Origin: Oscheius onirici | Taxonomy: Eukaryota > Nematoda > Chromadorea > Rhabditida > Rhabditidae | NCBI GenBank assembly: GCA_932521025.1 | Contig: OW051472.1 | Span: forward strand, 8,308,001 to 8,372,000 | Length of the DNA: 64,000 nucleotides | Direction of reading: 5' to 3' | Program-made: the position numbers and the translations under genes | Shown here: piece by piece, positions 20,139 through 31,468 of the stretch | Layout: the number at the start of each line of letters is the position of its first letter | Numbering within the stretch: the first letter of the stretch is position 1 | The notes under the pieces: model-generated | What the model was told of the DNA's origin: nothing | The model's input: the letters and a program-made list of their open reading frames with translations, nothing else | Database searches by the model: none

Positions 20139-21045
20139 GACATGTCGGGATAACATATTTTATTCGTAAAAACTGTCAGTTTTGACGACGGCCCGTAGAG
20201 AGATAAGTTGACAGAAGGCTACAAAATGCTTCGGGAACGAGGGGTAGATCGGGATCAAAAGCGTAAGAGGAATAATCGAGTGGGCTTCTTCTAGGCAAAC
20301 CAAATTCACGCAGGAATATCATGTCGGAAAGGTTTCGAATGTTCACAAAAACCTCAAATTGAACCTCTAACGGAGGTCCTCTGACTATTCTTGAGCAAAT
20401 AATCAGAAAGCTGTCGTTTTGGCTTGGGACAAATGTGAGTTTCTTCTTGGCAACAGTCCAAGACTGCCAGTGTTTCAGAATTGCCTTCACATCGGCAGGA
20501 ACAGTGTGCCCGCCCTCAAATTCCTTGCACTTGTGAGTCCAGATGCCGGAACACCATTGCTGAAATCGAAATATTGGATAGAAAAAAGAGAGTCAATGAG
20601 TTGGACGCACGCAAAAATAAAGCACCTGAATTATTTCTCCAAGTTCGTTACAAGTGATACCTTGTATGCGCTCGGCAGCATCCCAGAGTTCTGGTCTGTC
20701 CTCGATCTGACGCCAAAACGATACTGTTCGAGGCTTCTGAAGACGGTATTGCTGAATACAGCTTCTTTCAAAACTTACAATCCGTTCCACAAGTTTCCAG
20801 TCTTGTTCTTTTGTTTCTCTAGCGAAAACAAGTTCGGCAGTGTTGATCATCCATGGTTTAAAGTTTGAACAATTAGATTGATGAAAGGCTGTTTCATCTT
20901 GTTCAGGATTTCAACGAGATGGTTGCTAGTAGTACTACAGCATCCTTCGAATTGATTAGATCGGTCCGGGATTGTTTCTATGGGTAATCAACCACAAAAA
21001 AAACTTATTGAGACCTTTTGGGACAGTTTGATTTTGAGATCTGGG
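20139..21045 (-). pseudogene. Inverted partial copy of gene X (5' exons deleted)
   Basis: Positions 20139-20930 are the reverse complement of about 4580-3773 with no protein difference seen in the last 104 residues and the intron preserved. At about 20930 the match jumps to the reverse complement of about 2986-2860, upstream of gene X, so exons 1-3 and the start of exon 4 are missing. The high identity of introns and flanks implies a very recent event, or an assembly artefact. Without the first exons it is not expected to make gene X protein. Confidence 0.8.
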
Positions 21046-21315
21046 TAACAGCGGCGACTCTTAACAATACACCAAAGTTTCATGCCCCGGAGAAACAAAC
21101 AAACAAACATACAAACAGAGTCCACGACAGACACCATTGCGCTTTAGATAGTTTAGATCACAAGACACGACAGAGAGATTAGAGTCGGAGGAGGTCATAG
21201 GGCTCTCCCGGAGTTCATATAGTCGGTGCCAATACTCAGCTCTGAAAGATATGTTGTCATAACGATTTCGGACAAGACTTTATCAGGTCGAAACGACCAA
21301 GTTTCGGACCCATAC

Positions 21316-21595
21316 GGGACTACTACGAAATAGAACTGTTTTAATAGAACTGTAACGAAATAGAACTATAAATTCATTTTGTTGTTACTCTATAGAACTG
21401 CAATGTTATAGAACTGTAACCGAATAGAACTAAAGGCGTTTCTAATTTCTCCAGAGTTCAAGTTCTATATTGTTACGCTTCTATTTGGTCACAGTTCTAT
21501 GAAGTTGCAGTTCTATTTCATAGCAAGTTCTATTTCGTTACAAGTTCTATTTCGTTACAGTTCTATTACAAACAGTTCTATTTCGTAGTAGTCCC
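21316..21595. mobile_element. Mutator-like MITE with 9 bp target-site duplication
   Basis: The 280 bp element starts GGGACTACTACGAAATAGAA and ends with the exact inverted complement; the terminal repeats match for about 25 bp. Both sides carry the direct repeat GACCCATAC (21307-21315 and 21596-21604), a 9 bp target-site duplication. Inside, short units of the type ATAGAACTGTAACGA are repeated many times, in one orientation in the left half and inverted in the right half. There is no coding capacity. The 9 bp duplication and terminal GGG/CCC suggest mobilisation by a Mutator-like transposase (family rule; the transposase is not in the window). Confidence 0.88.
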
Positions 21596-21604
21596 GACCC
21601 ATAC

Positions 21605-24478
21605 AAAGGTGCATACTTAGTTCGAAAGCTTCTTTGGACTTTGACCCACGGACGATGCTATCCAGAATACCCGGCATATCCACTTTATATTGCTCCCAAG
21701 TCTCAGTGTCTGAAGCTCTATTTGAGAATAAAGAGGGGGAGCTTTGTACGCAAATTAGTTTTTAACAAGTCACGACTGGAAAAGCAAGTGGGCGAACTTT
21801 ACTTCTGGCAATTTGGTAGCTTCTTACTGGGACAGTGACTGGAAAAAGGGGAGAAGAGAAGGAAACTAGGGCTGAGGCTCTGTGACATAGCGAAGTAAAA
21901 GGGAAAACAAGGAACTTCTAACATTAGCCCTGGAAGGGCGTTGCAAACTTTGGCTTGTAGTAAAAACAGTTGAAAGAGACTTTATTTCCTCAGAAAAAGT
22001 GAATAGACATATTTGGTTCTCTTTCTCTCCCAAACGTGTTTGCCCAGCTCATTGTTTCCGTTATGAAATGGTCCATAATGGGATTGTGAGGCTTTGTGTT
22101 CCTCGTCCCACTCCCTCTCCGTGCTCATTAATCACATTTTCACCTTGAAAGGTTCTGTGGGAGAAACATCTCAATCCATCTTCTTTTCGAAGAACTGGTC
22201 CTCCCCGCATCATTCCTTCGGACTTTTAGAAACCATCTCATTTCTTAATAGCAATTCCAGGCATCATAAGCTCTGTTATCAGCCTCTTGATAAGCCTGAA
22301 TACCCCCCACAGGTTTTTCGGGCTCGATCCACGTAATCCGAGTCGGCGAATCGGGTCACTCATTGTTGGCTGTCTCATTCCCTATCTATTTACAGCGAGA
22401 GTCTGCTCTTTAGAAATGGTAGTCACAGATCAGTTCTGTGATGAAAACAAATCCCCGTGTCTAATCCTCGAAATTCTGACGAACCGGATTGTTTTTAGAC
22501 TCTCTAAAAGTAACGGTTTTGTGCCCACATTCCTCTCCCTGTTATCGATAAAGCGAAAATGGCCATTTCACCCCTCCTATTGCTATCTTCTTGACGTCAG
22601 TCCTCCTTCTCTCAACCACCTGCGTTTCTCGGCCAGTCCCCTCAAAATGTACCTGTTACCGTATATCTTATTTACCAGTGCCAATTTCCTAACAAATCTT
22701 ATTTCCATTTCCCATGTGAAATAGCCGAGGGCAAACAAGGCAGAAAACAGCTGAATTGCGCCGAGAGTCTATCGACCGACGGTTCCATCGATCCCTCGTC
22801 TCCCGTCAATTCAAATTCATTCTTCTGCTTGTAGTTTTTTCCTTTTTTCCTTTGCTAATTGGCATGTTGTTTCCCATCTTTTTCCCTCCAAGTGACTTTC
22901 GATCAAGAGTCGAGAAGACTTTTATATTGCTTACCTTCTCTATAGAAGGTCCAAATTGCGAAAGTGACCAACTTCAGGCAGTTGCACAGCTCTAACGGGT
23001 TCGAATTGGACAAATCGGCCGATGCACCTTGAAAGAGCTCAATCTGGGCTACAAAATCCTGTATGGAACAAAGAGGGCCCAATGGAAAGTTTTCGAGAAA
23101 CTCACCTCTGAAGTTCAGGTGGTTCAACTCATGATGGGGGTATCATGATCGAAAACAATCGAAAACAATATGATAAGTCTCAGAAGAGCCTAAAACAGAC
23201 TCAGAACGCATAAATCATGAGTTTCAAGATGCATCGGCCGATTTGTCCAATTCGAACCCGTTAGAGCTGTGCAACTGCCTGAAGTTGGTCACTTTCGCAA
23301 TTTGGACCTTCTATATCTCAGCGAGAAAAAATTTCTGGGAAATCGGGTCGCGGCTATCAATGTTTTTCATCAAGACCTTCAAATTTGTAATTGGACGTTC
23401 TGTGAAAATTGGCCGGGATGTGCGCTAAACAGCTCTACTTCAAAGAAAAAAAAATTTGCTTCAGCTAAAACTCAAATATTCTAATTCTAAACCTAACCGA
23501 TATATACACCATCGGATAGAGCTTGCTCACACCAATTTTTCTTTTTTGAAAAAGCTATTTTCGTGCATCCTACAAAAAGTTATTCCAAAAATACAACATT
23601 TTTCCTAAAAATTATGCACACACCTGATAGTTTGTTCAGCGACTACTGAGAAAAATTGAATATTGGACCCATTGAACCAAAGAATGTGTGTTTCAGGCTG
23701 AGAAAACAATACTAACGCGGCCTGAAACTGATAATTGGGCTGGCTGAATGTCTATCGTTTTTATGGGTCCTCCAACTAAGGTCCATTTTTTCGCAGTATC
23801 CAATGAACAGTGGCTATACGTCTTTCATTGTTTTCTAATTGAACAAGAGTTTTTCATTCCAGCTTTGCCCTTTTTTTGTTGATCACATTCTCCTCGAGAC
23901 TCTTTGTCTTCGAACCAATCAATCAGTTCAAAATATCGCCCGTGATCACGATCATTGAGAAATCATAAAGACAGGACGAATCCCCTTGGATGATGTTTTG
24001 TAGAAGGAGCCTCTCTCAGCATATACTTAATCACGTTTCTCAGTTTGTTGTGGGCTCCGAAGCGTCTCTTTCCCCTCTCAATATTTGCCTCCAGCAACCC
24101 ATTAATGAACCCTCTTCAAACTCCAAACGAAGCCAATTGATCTCCTCCAACTGTCTTCTGATCTCCCAGTTGTTCAGTCTCTCCCACACATTCTTCTGTA
24201 TGATACAAAGAACTTTCAGAACCGACGTCATTTTTGGTTCACTCGCAACGTTCCAACTTCTTTCAATTACAGAAAAATAGGTAAGTGAACAGTGGGTGAA
24301 GAGCCCTTGACCCCTGAAGAGAAAAGAGCTGCTCCCTGGGTCGAAGGCTCCCTCACTCTCCTCATTACTTCCGTTCTCCTTGACGTCAGTCTCTCTCTCT
24401 GCCTCAGGGCTCCCAACCATTGATTTTTCAGCCGTCTCTCTTGCTCCGCCTCCTCAACGGCGCATAGGGGCTTCAGGA
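21605..24478. other. Gene-poor stretch upstream of cab-1
   Basis: About 2.9 kb without a supportable gene. Open frames are short, have low-complexity pyrimidine-rich content and lack splice-linked continuity. The hairpin at 22941-23315 is inside. The last few hundred bases probably contain the cab-1 promoter. Confidence 0.5.
22941..23315. repeat. Long hairpin: 90 bp arms, 195 bp spacer
   Basis: Arms 22941-23030 and 23226-23315 are near-perfect inverted repeats (one mismatch noticed). The shared sequence includes GAAAGTGACCAACTTCAGGC. A transcript through it would form a long double-stranded RNA. The arms can be translated in one frame without stops, but nothing recognisable results. No terminal target duplication was identified. 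Confidence 0.85.
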
Positions 24479-26824
24479 ATGAGGGGTTTGGTCGCCCTCG
24501 TCGTCCTGGCCACACAATTTGTCCACGGCGCAGGTAAGTCTTCAAGTTTTTGTAACCATCGTGACCGCCGTTCTTTGTACTGTCCAACCATGCCTAATGT
24601 GTCCAGGGTCTTCTTACTCTATAAAATTCTGTGAAGTCTGATCTCTATTCCCTTACCATGGTGTTGCAACATTCACGGAAATTAGCCACTCAACAAAACA
24701 CAAAAAACCCATTAATTCCACCGAGTGCTTCCCCCGATTCATCTCTTACCGAAAAACACGCAACATTATCGGCGGTTTCCGGTGGCCCAAGCCACAAACA
24801 AGCCTCCTGGTTTATTCACCCATTCTGTCGACTAGGGAAGATCATAAGGAAGATGAGCGATGGTAGCTTGACTCTTGTTCTTCAAAAGTGCTAATAAACA
24901 GCTCATTTGGAACGGAGAGGGCAATATGGGCCACCAGCATGGAATAAATGAGCAAACTGCCCCTTGTTCATAGACTTTTGAATATTTTTGAAGAGGGAGG
25001 AAGTGGCTAGTGACTCAAGGCATCAGCTTCTTCTAATTGCATTCGACGGCACTCAGTGTCTTTTCGAGCGAGAACAAAGCGCTTTGAAAGTGAACAAAAC
25101 ACACAGATTCGAATAAACACAGAATATGTTCAAACTTCTTGTTCGAGCCAGTAATTTCCCTCTACTTGAGAGTACATGCACGTCACCAGTTCCTCATTCT
25201 CAGATCCTCCTCATAATCGTACTTTCAGTGTCGGAGGGCGGATACGTACCAGAAACATGGCAGTACCAGGATCTGCCAGAATCGGCAAATGCTTTCCCAG
25301 AGGAGCTGATGGAACAGCCGGACTATCCACAGATGCAGGAGATCATCCGTCAGGCCAGCATGCTAGCGTCAAAGAACCAAGGTATGTGGAGGGAAGGTCA
25401 TTGCGTGATTCCTTAATCCGAGAGAGAGGATACTGTAGGAGAGTCACGCAAGTGTTGATATTTCCTGGAAGGTTATAGATACAATTTTGAGGGTATGGTA
25501 GGAGTAAGGTTTTTTGGAGCTATTGTAGTGAGAGGGTTTGATCTAGAAGAGGTCTCTTTTTTTTGTTGACACAAATGCAGTAGAGTTTTCCAGCTGAATG
25601 CTTCAATATGAAGGGTGAATAACGTCACGAGCGATCATCGTCCCCATCCTTTAATATCCTCCTCCCTCGGGTCCTCTTGATCTTTCTAGTAGGCTCAGAC
25701 CGATAAATCAAGTCTATTCACATTCCCTCAGTTGTGTCGTCTAATGGAATTAAAAGGCGGGGGTACGTAGATCTTTGAAGTTAGCTTAATTTTCAGATTT
25801 TCCACTACCCGAAGAATTGGAAATTGACCTGCAGAAGGAGCCGCAGGTCGACGATCGACTGACTGACGATTCTTTGGCACCCGTTTCCAGCAAACAGGTT
25901 CCTCGGCTCCCCTCATCGTTTCCATATTCACATTTCCAGGAACGCTCTGCTCCCGCTGCTCAGGTCAAGGAAGAAGTTCCAGTAGCTAAGAGTGAGACGG
26001 TCGAAGCTCAACCAGTTGTTGCACAGAAGAAAGGACAGAATGAATTCGTCTCGTTCGTTGAGCCAGAAGTCCAGAAAACCAAAAGACGTCTGGTTGAACC
26101 AGTCGTCGTCCAGTCCAACGGTCAAGCCTATGGAAGCAATCTGTTTTTACTCGGTAATTTCAAAAATAATTGGCTGAGAAATGACAACTAGAGTTCAATT
26201 GACTTGGCGCGAGTGATGTCATTTAGAGGACGGGCATGTTGACTGAACAGCACGCCAAATTCATTTTCGTGTCTTCGAGCAAACGCTCTCACATATTCTG
26301 TCGAACAAGATTCTGAAATCCGATTAGAGGCTTCTTTGGACGCATTATACGCGCCGATTAATCTGACATCATAATGTGCCACTTTCCGGGAAAAGATATG
26401 TTTTGAAAACAGTTTTTCAGCTGTCGGATGCGTAATGAGTGTCGGAATTGTCGGTACTGTTATTGGTGGTGGAATGTACATGAGACGTCGAAGAGACACT
26501 CCAGACGACAGTGAATACGCTCCGTATGCTGGAACTGGACCGGGATTCAAGAAGGGAAAGAAGGGAGACAAGGGAGACGAGACTCTGGCCTACAAGGCAC
26601 AGCTTCATCATTACCAGCAGGCTAAACAGAAGATCATCTGCGGAGATGATGCCCCCGGAATGGTCGAGTCTGAAGGAGAAGACGATGGCGTAGATGATGA
26701 GAACAACTTTAGTGTGTAAGTTCTGTGAACTGCTCGAGAAATAGCGAAATGTTTCAGTTACGAATGCCCCGGACTGGCCGCTACAGGCGATCTCGAAGTG
26801 GTCAATCCTTCCTTCTCAAAGTGA
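24479..26824 (+). CDS. cab-1: cab-1/NPDC1 homologue, single-pass neuronal membrane protein
   Basis: NPDC1-family proteins are neuronal type I membrane proteins; C. elegans CAB-1 binds the Rab3 exchange factor AEX-3 and acts in synaptic/defecation signalling (known). The start follows a TTTTTCAG acceptor at 24430; MRGLVALVVLATQFVHGA is a signal peptide. The ectodomain exons (25232-25380, about 25798-25896, about 25942-26154) are acidic and low in cysteine. LFLLAVGCVMSVGIVGTVIG followed by MYMRRRR is the membrane helix and stop-transfer. The cytoplasmic exons contain LAYKAQLHHYQQAKQKI, an acidic EGEDDGVDDENNF stretch and the diagnostic C-terminus YECPGLAATGDLEVVNPSF. The first intron is about 700 bp and could hold regulatory DNA. 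The family is secure from the C-terminus. One 46 bp intron in the ectodomain (25896-25941) is optional because its frame is open. Confidence 0.9.
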
Positions 26825-27190
26825 GGATCAAACATCTCTACTCTCTCTCTCCTTCTTCTCTCCTCCAATCCATTCCTATCCCAAAACGTGTTCCCTGACC
26901 CACAGTATTACTTGTAACAGCTGAATCTCCGACTTTTGTAGCAGACACACCGGTGACCGACAAACAAGAGTTTCTATATATTTTATTGAGAGTAGGCGGG
27001 GAGATTCCGGTAAAATGATCCAGATCCGGTGTAGGTCGCTGTTGTAATATCAGAGAGGCGATGACATAAACTTTTTCTTGTTTTTCTTGCTGAACGAAAT
27101 GGATAAGCCGACGCGGATTTGCTGTCCTCCTGAATCAACAAAATGCGTGGCTCGCAATGAGCTCTGTAACAGTCGCTCAGTTTAATTGGA
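26825..27190. other. Intergenic region between cab-1 and the first methyltransferase-like gene
   Basis: It starts with a pyrimidine-rich cab-1 3' UTR. No exon is supported; promoter elements for the following gene are presumed but not recognisable. Confidence 0.4.
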
Positions 27191-28850
27191 ATGATTTCTT
27201 TCAGTCTCAAAGTTCCTCTCCTTATTGGAGTTCTCGCTGTGGTTTGTCCATGTTCTTTTCAAGACTCTCTTCCTCTCCAGACACTCTACTATACGGACAT
27301 TTTGAACAACTTTTCCGTTCCGAAGGAAGGCTCAAAGAGATCGAGTGATAAGGCACAGGAGCAGGCTGTCAAGAAGAGGATAGAATTGGAAAAGGCTGTC
27401 CTCAAACAGAGTGACGTTGTGATAGCTGAGGAATGCAGTCCGACCAATGGAGTCTGCTATACCATTCAGGATGAAGTGAAACGGGTTCATGGAGAGTAAT
27501 CTTTTCCTTTTTTTTCTATTTTCATTCCCTCTTCAGAATAGTCGCTCGTCGTCTGATGAGAATCAAAGGATCACGAATCATTTTCACAGTCATGAATTTG
27601 GAAGTTCCCGAGAAACTCGAGTGGAACAATCTGAAATCGGCCAATTGGCCCGTCTCGAAACTAATTGTACCAGTGGAATACTGTCAGATGCAGATTGCCA
27701 TCGGCTTCATAACTGAGGTAAGGTCTGAAATTTGTCTTCCTCCAGGATAATCCAGGCGATGGCGTTGGACTCACTGGCTAAGCAGCAAGTGTTGATGATC
27801 GGGCTCGGCGGCGGATCAACTTCCAGCTTCTTCTCAATAATGAAAGAGCTTGATATCAATGTAGTGACGATCATTTTGATTGAAAAAAATAAGTTTAGGT
27901 GGAGACTACAGTCGTAGAATTGGATCCTTTCGTTCTGCAACTAGCCACAAAGTATTTCGATCACGACTCGACACCAGGAATAACAAATGTCGTAATCAGA
28001 GACGGGATAGAGTATCTGGAAGAGGTGGTTCAGGACGGTAATTTTTTATCGATTCGTAAAGTGTAACGGTTTTTAGGAAAGACATTCCGTTCGATCATGC
28101 TCGATGCTTGTTACTCTCAGGACGAAACGAACACCGGCCTCGTTTGTCCAATTAGAGAATTTCTTTCGGACAAGGTCATTCGAAATCTGTATGATGTTCT
28201 TACCGATGACGGTACGTTAGAATGATCCGTCTCTTTTTAGGGAGACATGTTTGAGTTTGGCGCGCAATATGAAAGGCTAGTGGAAACAGGTTTTTTTCAC
28301 GAATTCTTTCGGCTAACCAAGTTCTAAACGTACTCCCGAGAGACTTATAAAAAGGCAAAAAGGATACAATCAAATGGAATCGAATTTCATCATGTTTTGT
28401 TCCGCAATCGAACCTCTAACCGACTGCGCTATGCGGAGAAAACCGTGCGGATTTTTTTTTTCGAAAGAATTTTCTTGCGCACGGATAACCAGCGCCAGTT
28501 CTCTTACGATCTAGGTCTAGAAGTAGCGTCTGTGGGCTCACCCATCAGAAAAAAAACAATCTTTAGGTGTTCTGTCGATCAACACTCTCTCTGTGAAAGA
28601 CTCTTCCCATCACGAGAAGGAAGCTCTCAAAGCCTACCAGACAGTCTTCCCTTCCTGTTACCTTCTCCCCTATATGAAGGCCAAAAATGTACTGATTTCA
28701 AAATACCCTCAGAAAGCAGCAAATGTTCAGATGATTGTCTGTTCGAAGAAGGAGAATTGGACTTGGGAAGACCAAGAAGTTCGTTTCAGGAAAAACCTTT
28801 ACACCGTCATGGAACGATTCGATTTCCAGCAACTAAAGACCTTGTTGTGA
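27191..28850 (+). CDS. Spermidine-synthase/methyltransferase-like protein, tandem copy A
   Basis: This is a Rossmann-fold protein of the spermine/spermidine synthase-like superfamily with an N-terminal signal or anchor (SLKVPLLIGVLAVVCPC). The exons give EECSPTNGVCYTIQDE, YCQMQIAIGFITE, the SAM/dcSAM-binding loop MIGLGGGSTSSFF, TTVVELDPFV (acidic loop after strand 2), VVIRDGIEYLEE, MLDACYSQDETNTGL and VFPSCYLLPY. The layout resembles METTL13-like and nematode-expanded secreted methyltransferase-like genes; substrate is unknown. Exons are 27191-27495, 27537-27717, 27756-27889, then four more to the TGA at 28850; a short intron at 28689-28730 is inferred from copy B. A 350 bp intron (28213-28566) carries a tRNA-like relic. 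Copies B and C follow in the same orientation. Confidence 0.85.
28401..28437 (-). other. Mini tRNA-like relic lacking the anticodon arm
   Basis: On the minus strand these 37 bases start TCCGCATAGCGCAGTCGG and end GGTTCGATTGCGGA. TCCGCA pairs with TGCGGA as an acceptor stem, TAGCGCAGTCGG fits the pol III A box and GGTTCGATTGC resembles the B box. Only about five bases separate the two boxes, so the anticodon and variable arms are missing. It cannot be a decoding tRNA. It is likely a deletion relic inside the copy A intron. Confidence 0.55.
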
Positions 28851-29195
28851 GAAAAATCATCACCTTTTTGTCTTCTTTTTGTCTTTCCTCGACAATAAAA
28901 CATCTGATTGAATTTCCTATGAATCAAGCGGTGACTATTACTCCACCAGAGGAAAAGACACTGCAGTCGAGACCGTCTGAACCAACAAAACGTGGCTCCC
29001 TTCCAATCTGACATGATGACCATCTGGATTAGTTGACTATTTTTCTACGAAAAGTTCGCTTTAACAAAAACACTTTGTTTAATGATTAAAGGTAAGAATT
29101 GGCTTTTTTTAAAGAAAACTATTAATAGTAGGGAACGCGATAGTTGAGTCCGTTGGTAGTTTCTCACGCGTTTGATATCCAGCGACTTTTTAGAT
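28851..29195. other. Spacer between methyltransferase-like copies A and B
   Basis: AATAAA occurs at about 28898 (3' end of copy A). A TTTTTAG acceptor at 29193 precedes the copy B start by two bases. Otherwise nothing is seen. Confidence 0.5.
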
Positions 29196-30444
29196 ATGAG
29201 GACGAGATCTCGCTGTCGATTGCGGCCCATTCTGCTGGTCGTCGCTCTTTCCATCTGGCTGGCATGGAACAACAATTTCTTTCCTTCTTTCAAATGGTCC
29301 ACTCAGGAGACGGTCAAGGAGAAACCAGTGGACGAGAAGAGTCGCAAAGAACGAGACATCGAGGCGGCCATCTTTAAGCAGGTATGTTCTAATTGAACTT
29401 ATTTTGTTACGTAGACCATTTTCAGTCAGGTCACGTTGTCGCAGAAGAATGCAGTCCCAGTACTGGCCATTGCTATACAATCACGGATGAAGTTCGTCAT
29501 CTGCACAAAAAGATTGTGGCTCAGAGACTGATGCACCTGAACAAGTTGCCTGGCTACGTCTTTACAGCCGTCAATTTGAAGACGCCGGAGAAGTTGACCT
29601 GGCAGGACAGTACCGTCAGAAATTGGCCAGTCGACAAACTCATTGTGGACAGCGAGTATTGCCAGATGCAAATTTCTGTCGGCTTCATCACCGAGGTTTA
29701 GTATTTTTCTTACCTTTTTTGGCAAAAACAATCATAGGCTCTCAGTTTCAAGTCACAGAAGAAGCAATCCATTTTGATGATTGGTCTGGGCGGAGGAATC
29801 AGTTCCAGTTTCCTCTCGATTCTTCCCGAAATGGACATTGCTGTTGAGACGACGGTGGTCGAGTTGGATCCATTCATTGTCAGTCTGGCCGAGAAGTACT
29901 TTGACCATTTCCATGTGCCTGGAGTGACGAATATCGTCGTCGACGATGGCGTAAAGTTCCTCGAACAAGCAGTAGCCAATGGGACAAAATATCGTTCGAT
30001 TCTTCTTGATGGTAACTCTCCTTTCTTATTGTTTCTTCACAAACATTTCAGCCTGTTATAATCACGACGAGACTTCCACTGGCCTTCTCTGTCCGATTCG
30101 CGAATTTCTGACTACAAAGGCGATACAGAGCATGTACGACGCCCTAGAAGATGGAGGAGTCGTCTCGGTCAACACAATTTCCCATCGGAATTCTGAACCT
30201 CACGAGAAGGAGGCCCTTGCCCAGTTCCGGAAAGTCTTCCCATCCTGTTATCTGGCTCCATATCAAGCTGCTAGAAATGTAAGATTGCCCAAATTAGTTA
30301 CAAAAAAAGATACTTTAGATGCTCGTTTGCTCTAAACGAGAGAACTGGACCTGGAAGGAGCAGCGCATGCGCTTTCAGAACAATCTCGAAAACGTCATTT
30401 CTACATTTGACTTCCAGGACTTGGGATATCTTCGCCGCTACTGA
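29196..30444 (+). CDS. Spermidine-synthase/methyltransferase-like protein, tandem copy B
   Basis: Copy B has the same order of motifs as copy A. MRTRSRCRLRPILLVVALSI starts two bases after a TTTTTAG acceptor and is a basic residue-flanked signal anchor, so the product is probably Golgi/ER-lumenal or secreted. Next come EECSPSTGHCYTITDE, YCQMQISVGFITE, MIGLGGGISSSFL, TTVVELDPFIVSLAEKYF, IVVDDGVKFLEQ, CYNHDETSTGLLCP, VFPSCYLAPY and a C-terminal CSKRENWTWKEQRMRF. All key loops are present. The AD motif that would make a true aminopropyltransferase cannot be assigned with certainty, so methyltransferase-like is the safer name. The stop is at 30442-30444. It shares about half its residues with copy A by eye. 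Confidence 0.87.
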
Positions 30445-30905
30445 GATTTGGCTGTATTTACTTTTGGTCATATCATGAACGTTTTTATTGGTCTATTATG
30501 GCCGAAATACTAATATCCGCCTGGGGGAAACGACGACGCAACAGTCGCGATCGATGGCTCCCAGTCTGTTTCAATTGTTTCTTCCGTCCTCTTATGCGCC
30601 TGGTTCGTCTACACGTGTTCTGGCAGACAATGCCCAAAAGAAGAAAGTTTGATCTTTTCGTCTTGTTCCTTTTCGTAAGTCTCCCTTACTGTTCTGTAGA
30701 CCAGGGATTCTTCTGGTCGTCGGGCTTGTCCGCTACAAAAACAAAAATGATGAACAGCAATCTGTTGAGGTTGAACGAGTTCACGAATAAATCAAAGATC
30801 TTTTGCTGATGGGCGTATACAAAGCTTATGGAATCAAGTGTAGTCCAATGAAACAGAACTGTTTCCAAGTTGTCGATCGAGAAAGAGAGGACAGAAAGAG
30901 GTATA

Positions 30906-31468
30906 CCGTATTACCTCTATTAGAAGCACTCCTTACGTAAGAAATACGCAATTGCGTATTCGCATTTTTCGGAGTCAAGACGTCATTTCCTGACTTTGTG
31001 ATGTTCTGCAAAATTGTAGCCCCTGAAGTCTTCTACAACTTTGCAGAACATCAAAAAGCTGAAAAATGCCGTCTTGACTCTGAATAATGTGAATACGTAA
31101 TTGCGTATTTCATACATAACGTGCTTCTATAGTCGATTCCAAAAAAATGGTGCATAATTCAAACCGGCCCGCCAAGAATCTCGCGGGAATTTGAACGCAG
31201 AAAATTCAATTGGGAAATGTTAGTTTTGCATTCATCGTTTCTTGGCCTATTTTTGCTCGTTTTCTGTTCTAGAATAGTAGAATGTACACTTTACTACGCG
31301 AAGAAGGCTAAAACCAGATTTTTATCGGCTACCGAAAGAAAATAGCTAAGCTGGAAAAAAAATGAGGCATATTTTTGAGCGTTCAAATTCCCGCAAAATT
31401 CTTGGCGGGCCGGTTTGAATTACGCACCATTTTTTTTTCTGGAATAGACTATAATAGAGGTAATACGG
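30906..31468. mobile_element. TA-flanked MITE family, copy 1, carrying a nested element
   Basis: The ends CCGTATTACCTCTATTAGAA and its inverted complement are flanked by TA on both sides (30904-30905, 31469-31470). The internal part 30937-31115 is a hairpin around TACGCAATTGCGTA and GTCAAGACG. A second element is inserted at 31132-31449. Related copies lie at 38506-38721 and 44155-44363. TA flanks suggest a Tc1/mariner-type transposase. Confidence 0.8.
31132..31449. mobile_element. Nested hairpin element inside the MITE
   Basis: It begins GTCGATTCCAAAAAAATGG and ends with the diverged complement (…GGAATAGAC). The arms of about 65 bp include CAAACCGGCCCGCCAAGAAT on both sides. It is flanked by TATA on both sides (31128-31131 and 31450-31453) and interrupts the host MITE terminal repeat, which reads CTTCTA on one side and TAATAGAGG on the other. 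No coding capacity. Confidence 0.78.

Noticed and set aside
21640..22995. Hydrophobic plus-strand open frames upstream of the hairpin
   Set aside because: Pyrimidine-rich DNA translates as Phe/Leu/Ser-rich frames; no start context, splice continuity or family signal.
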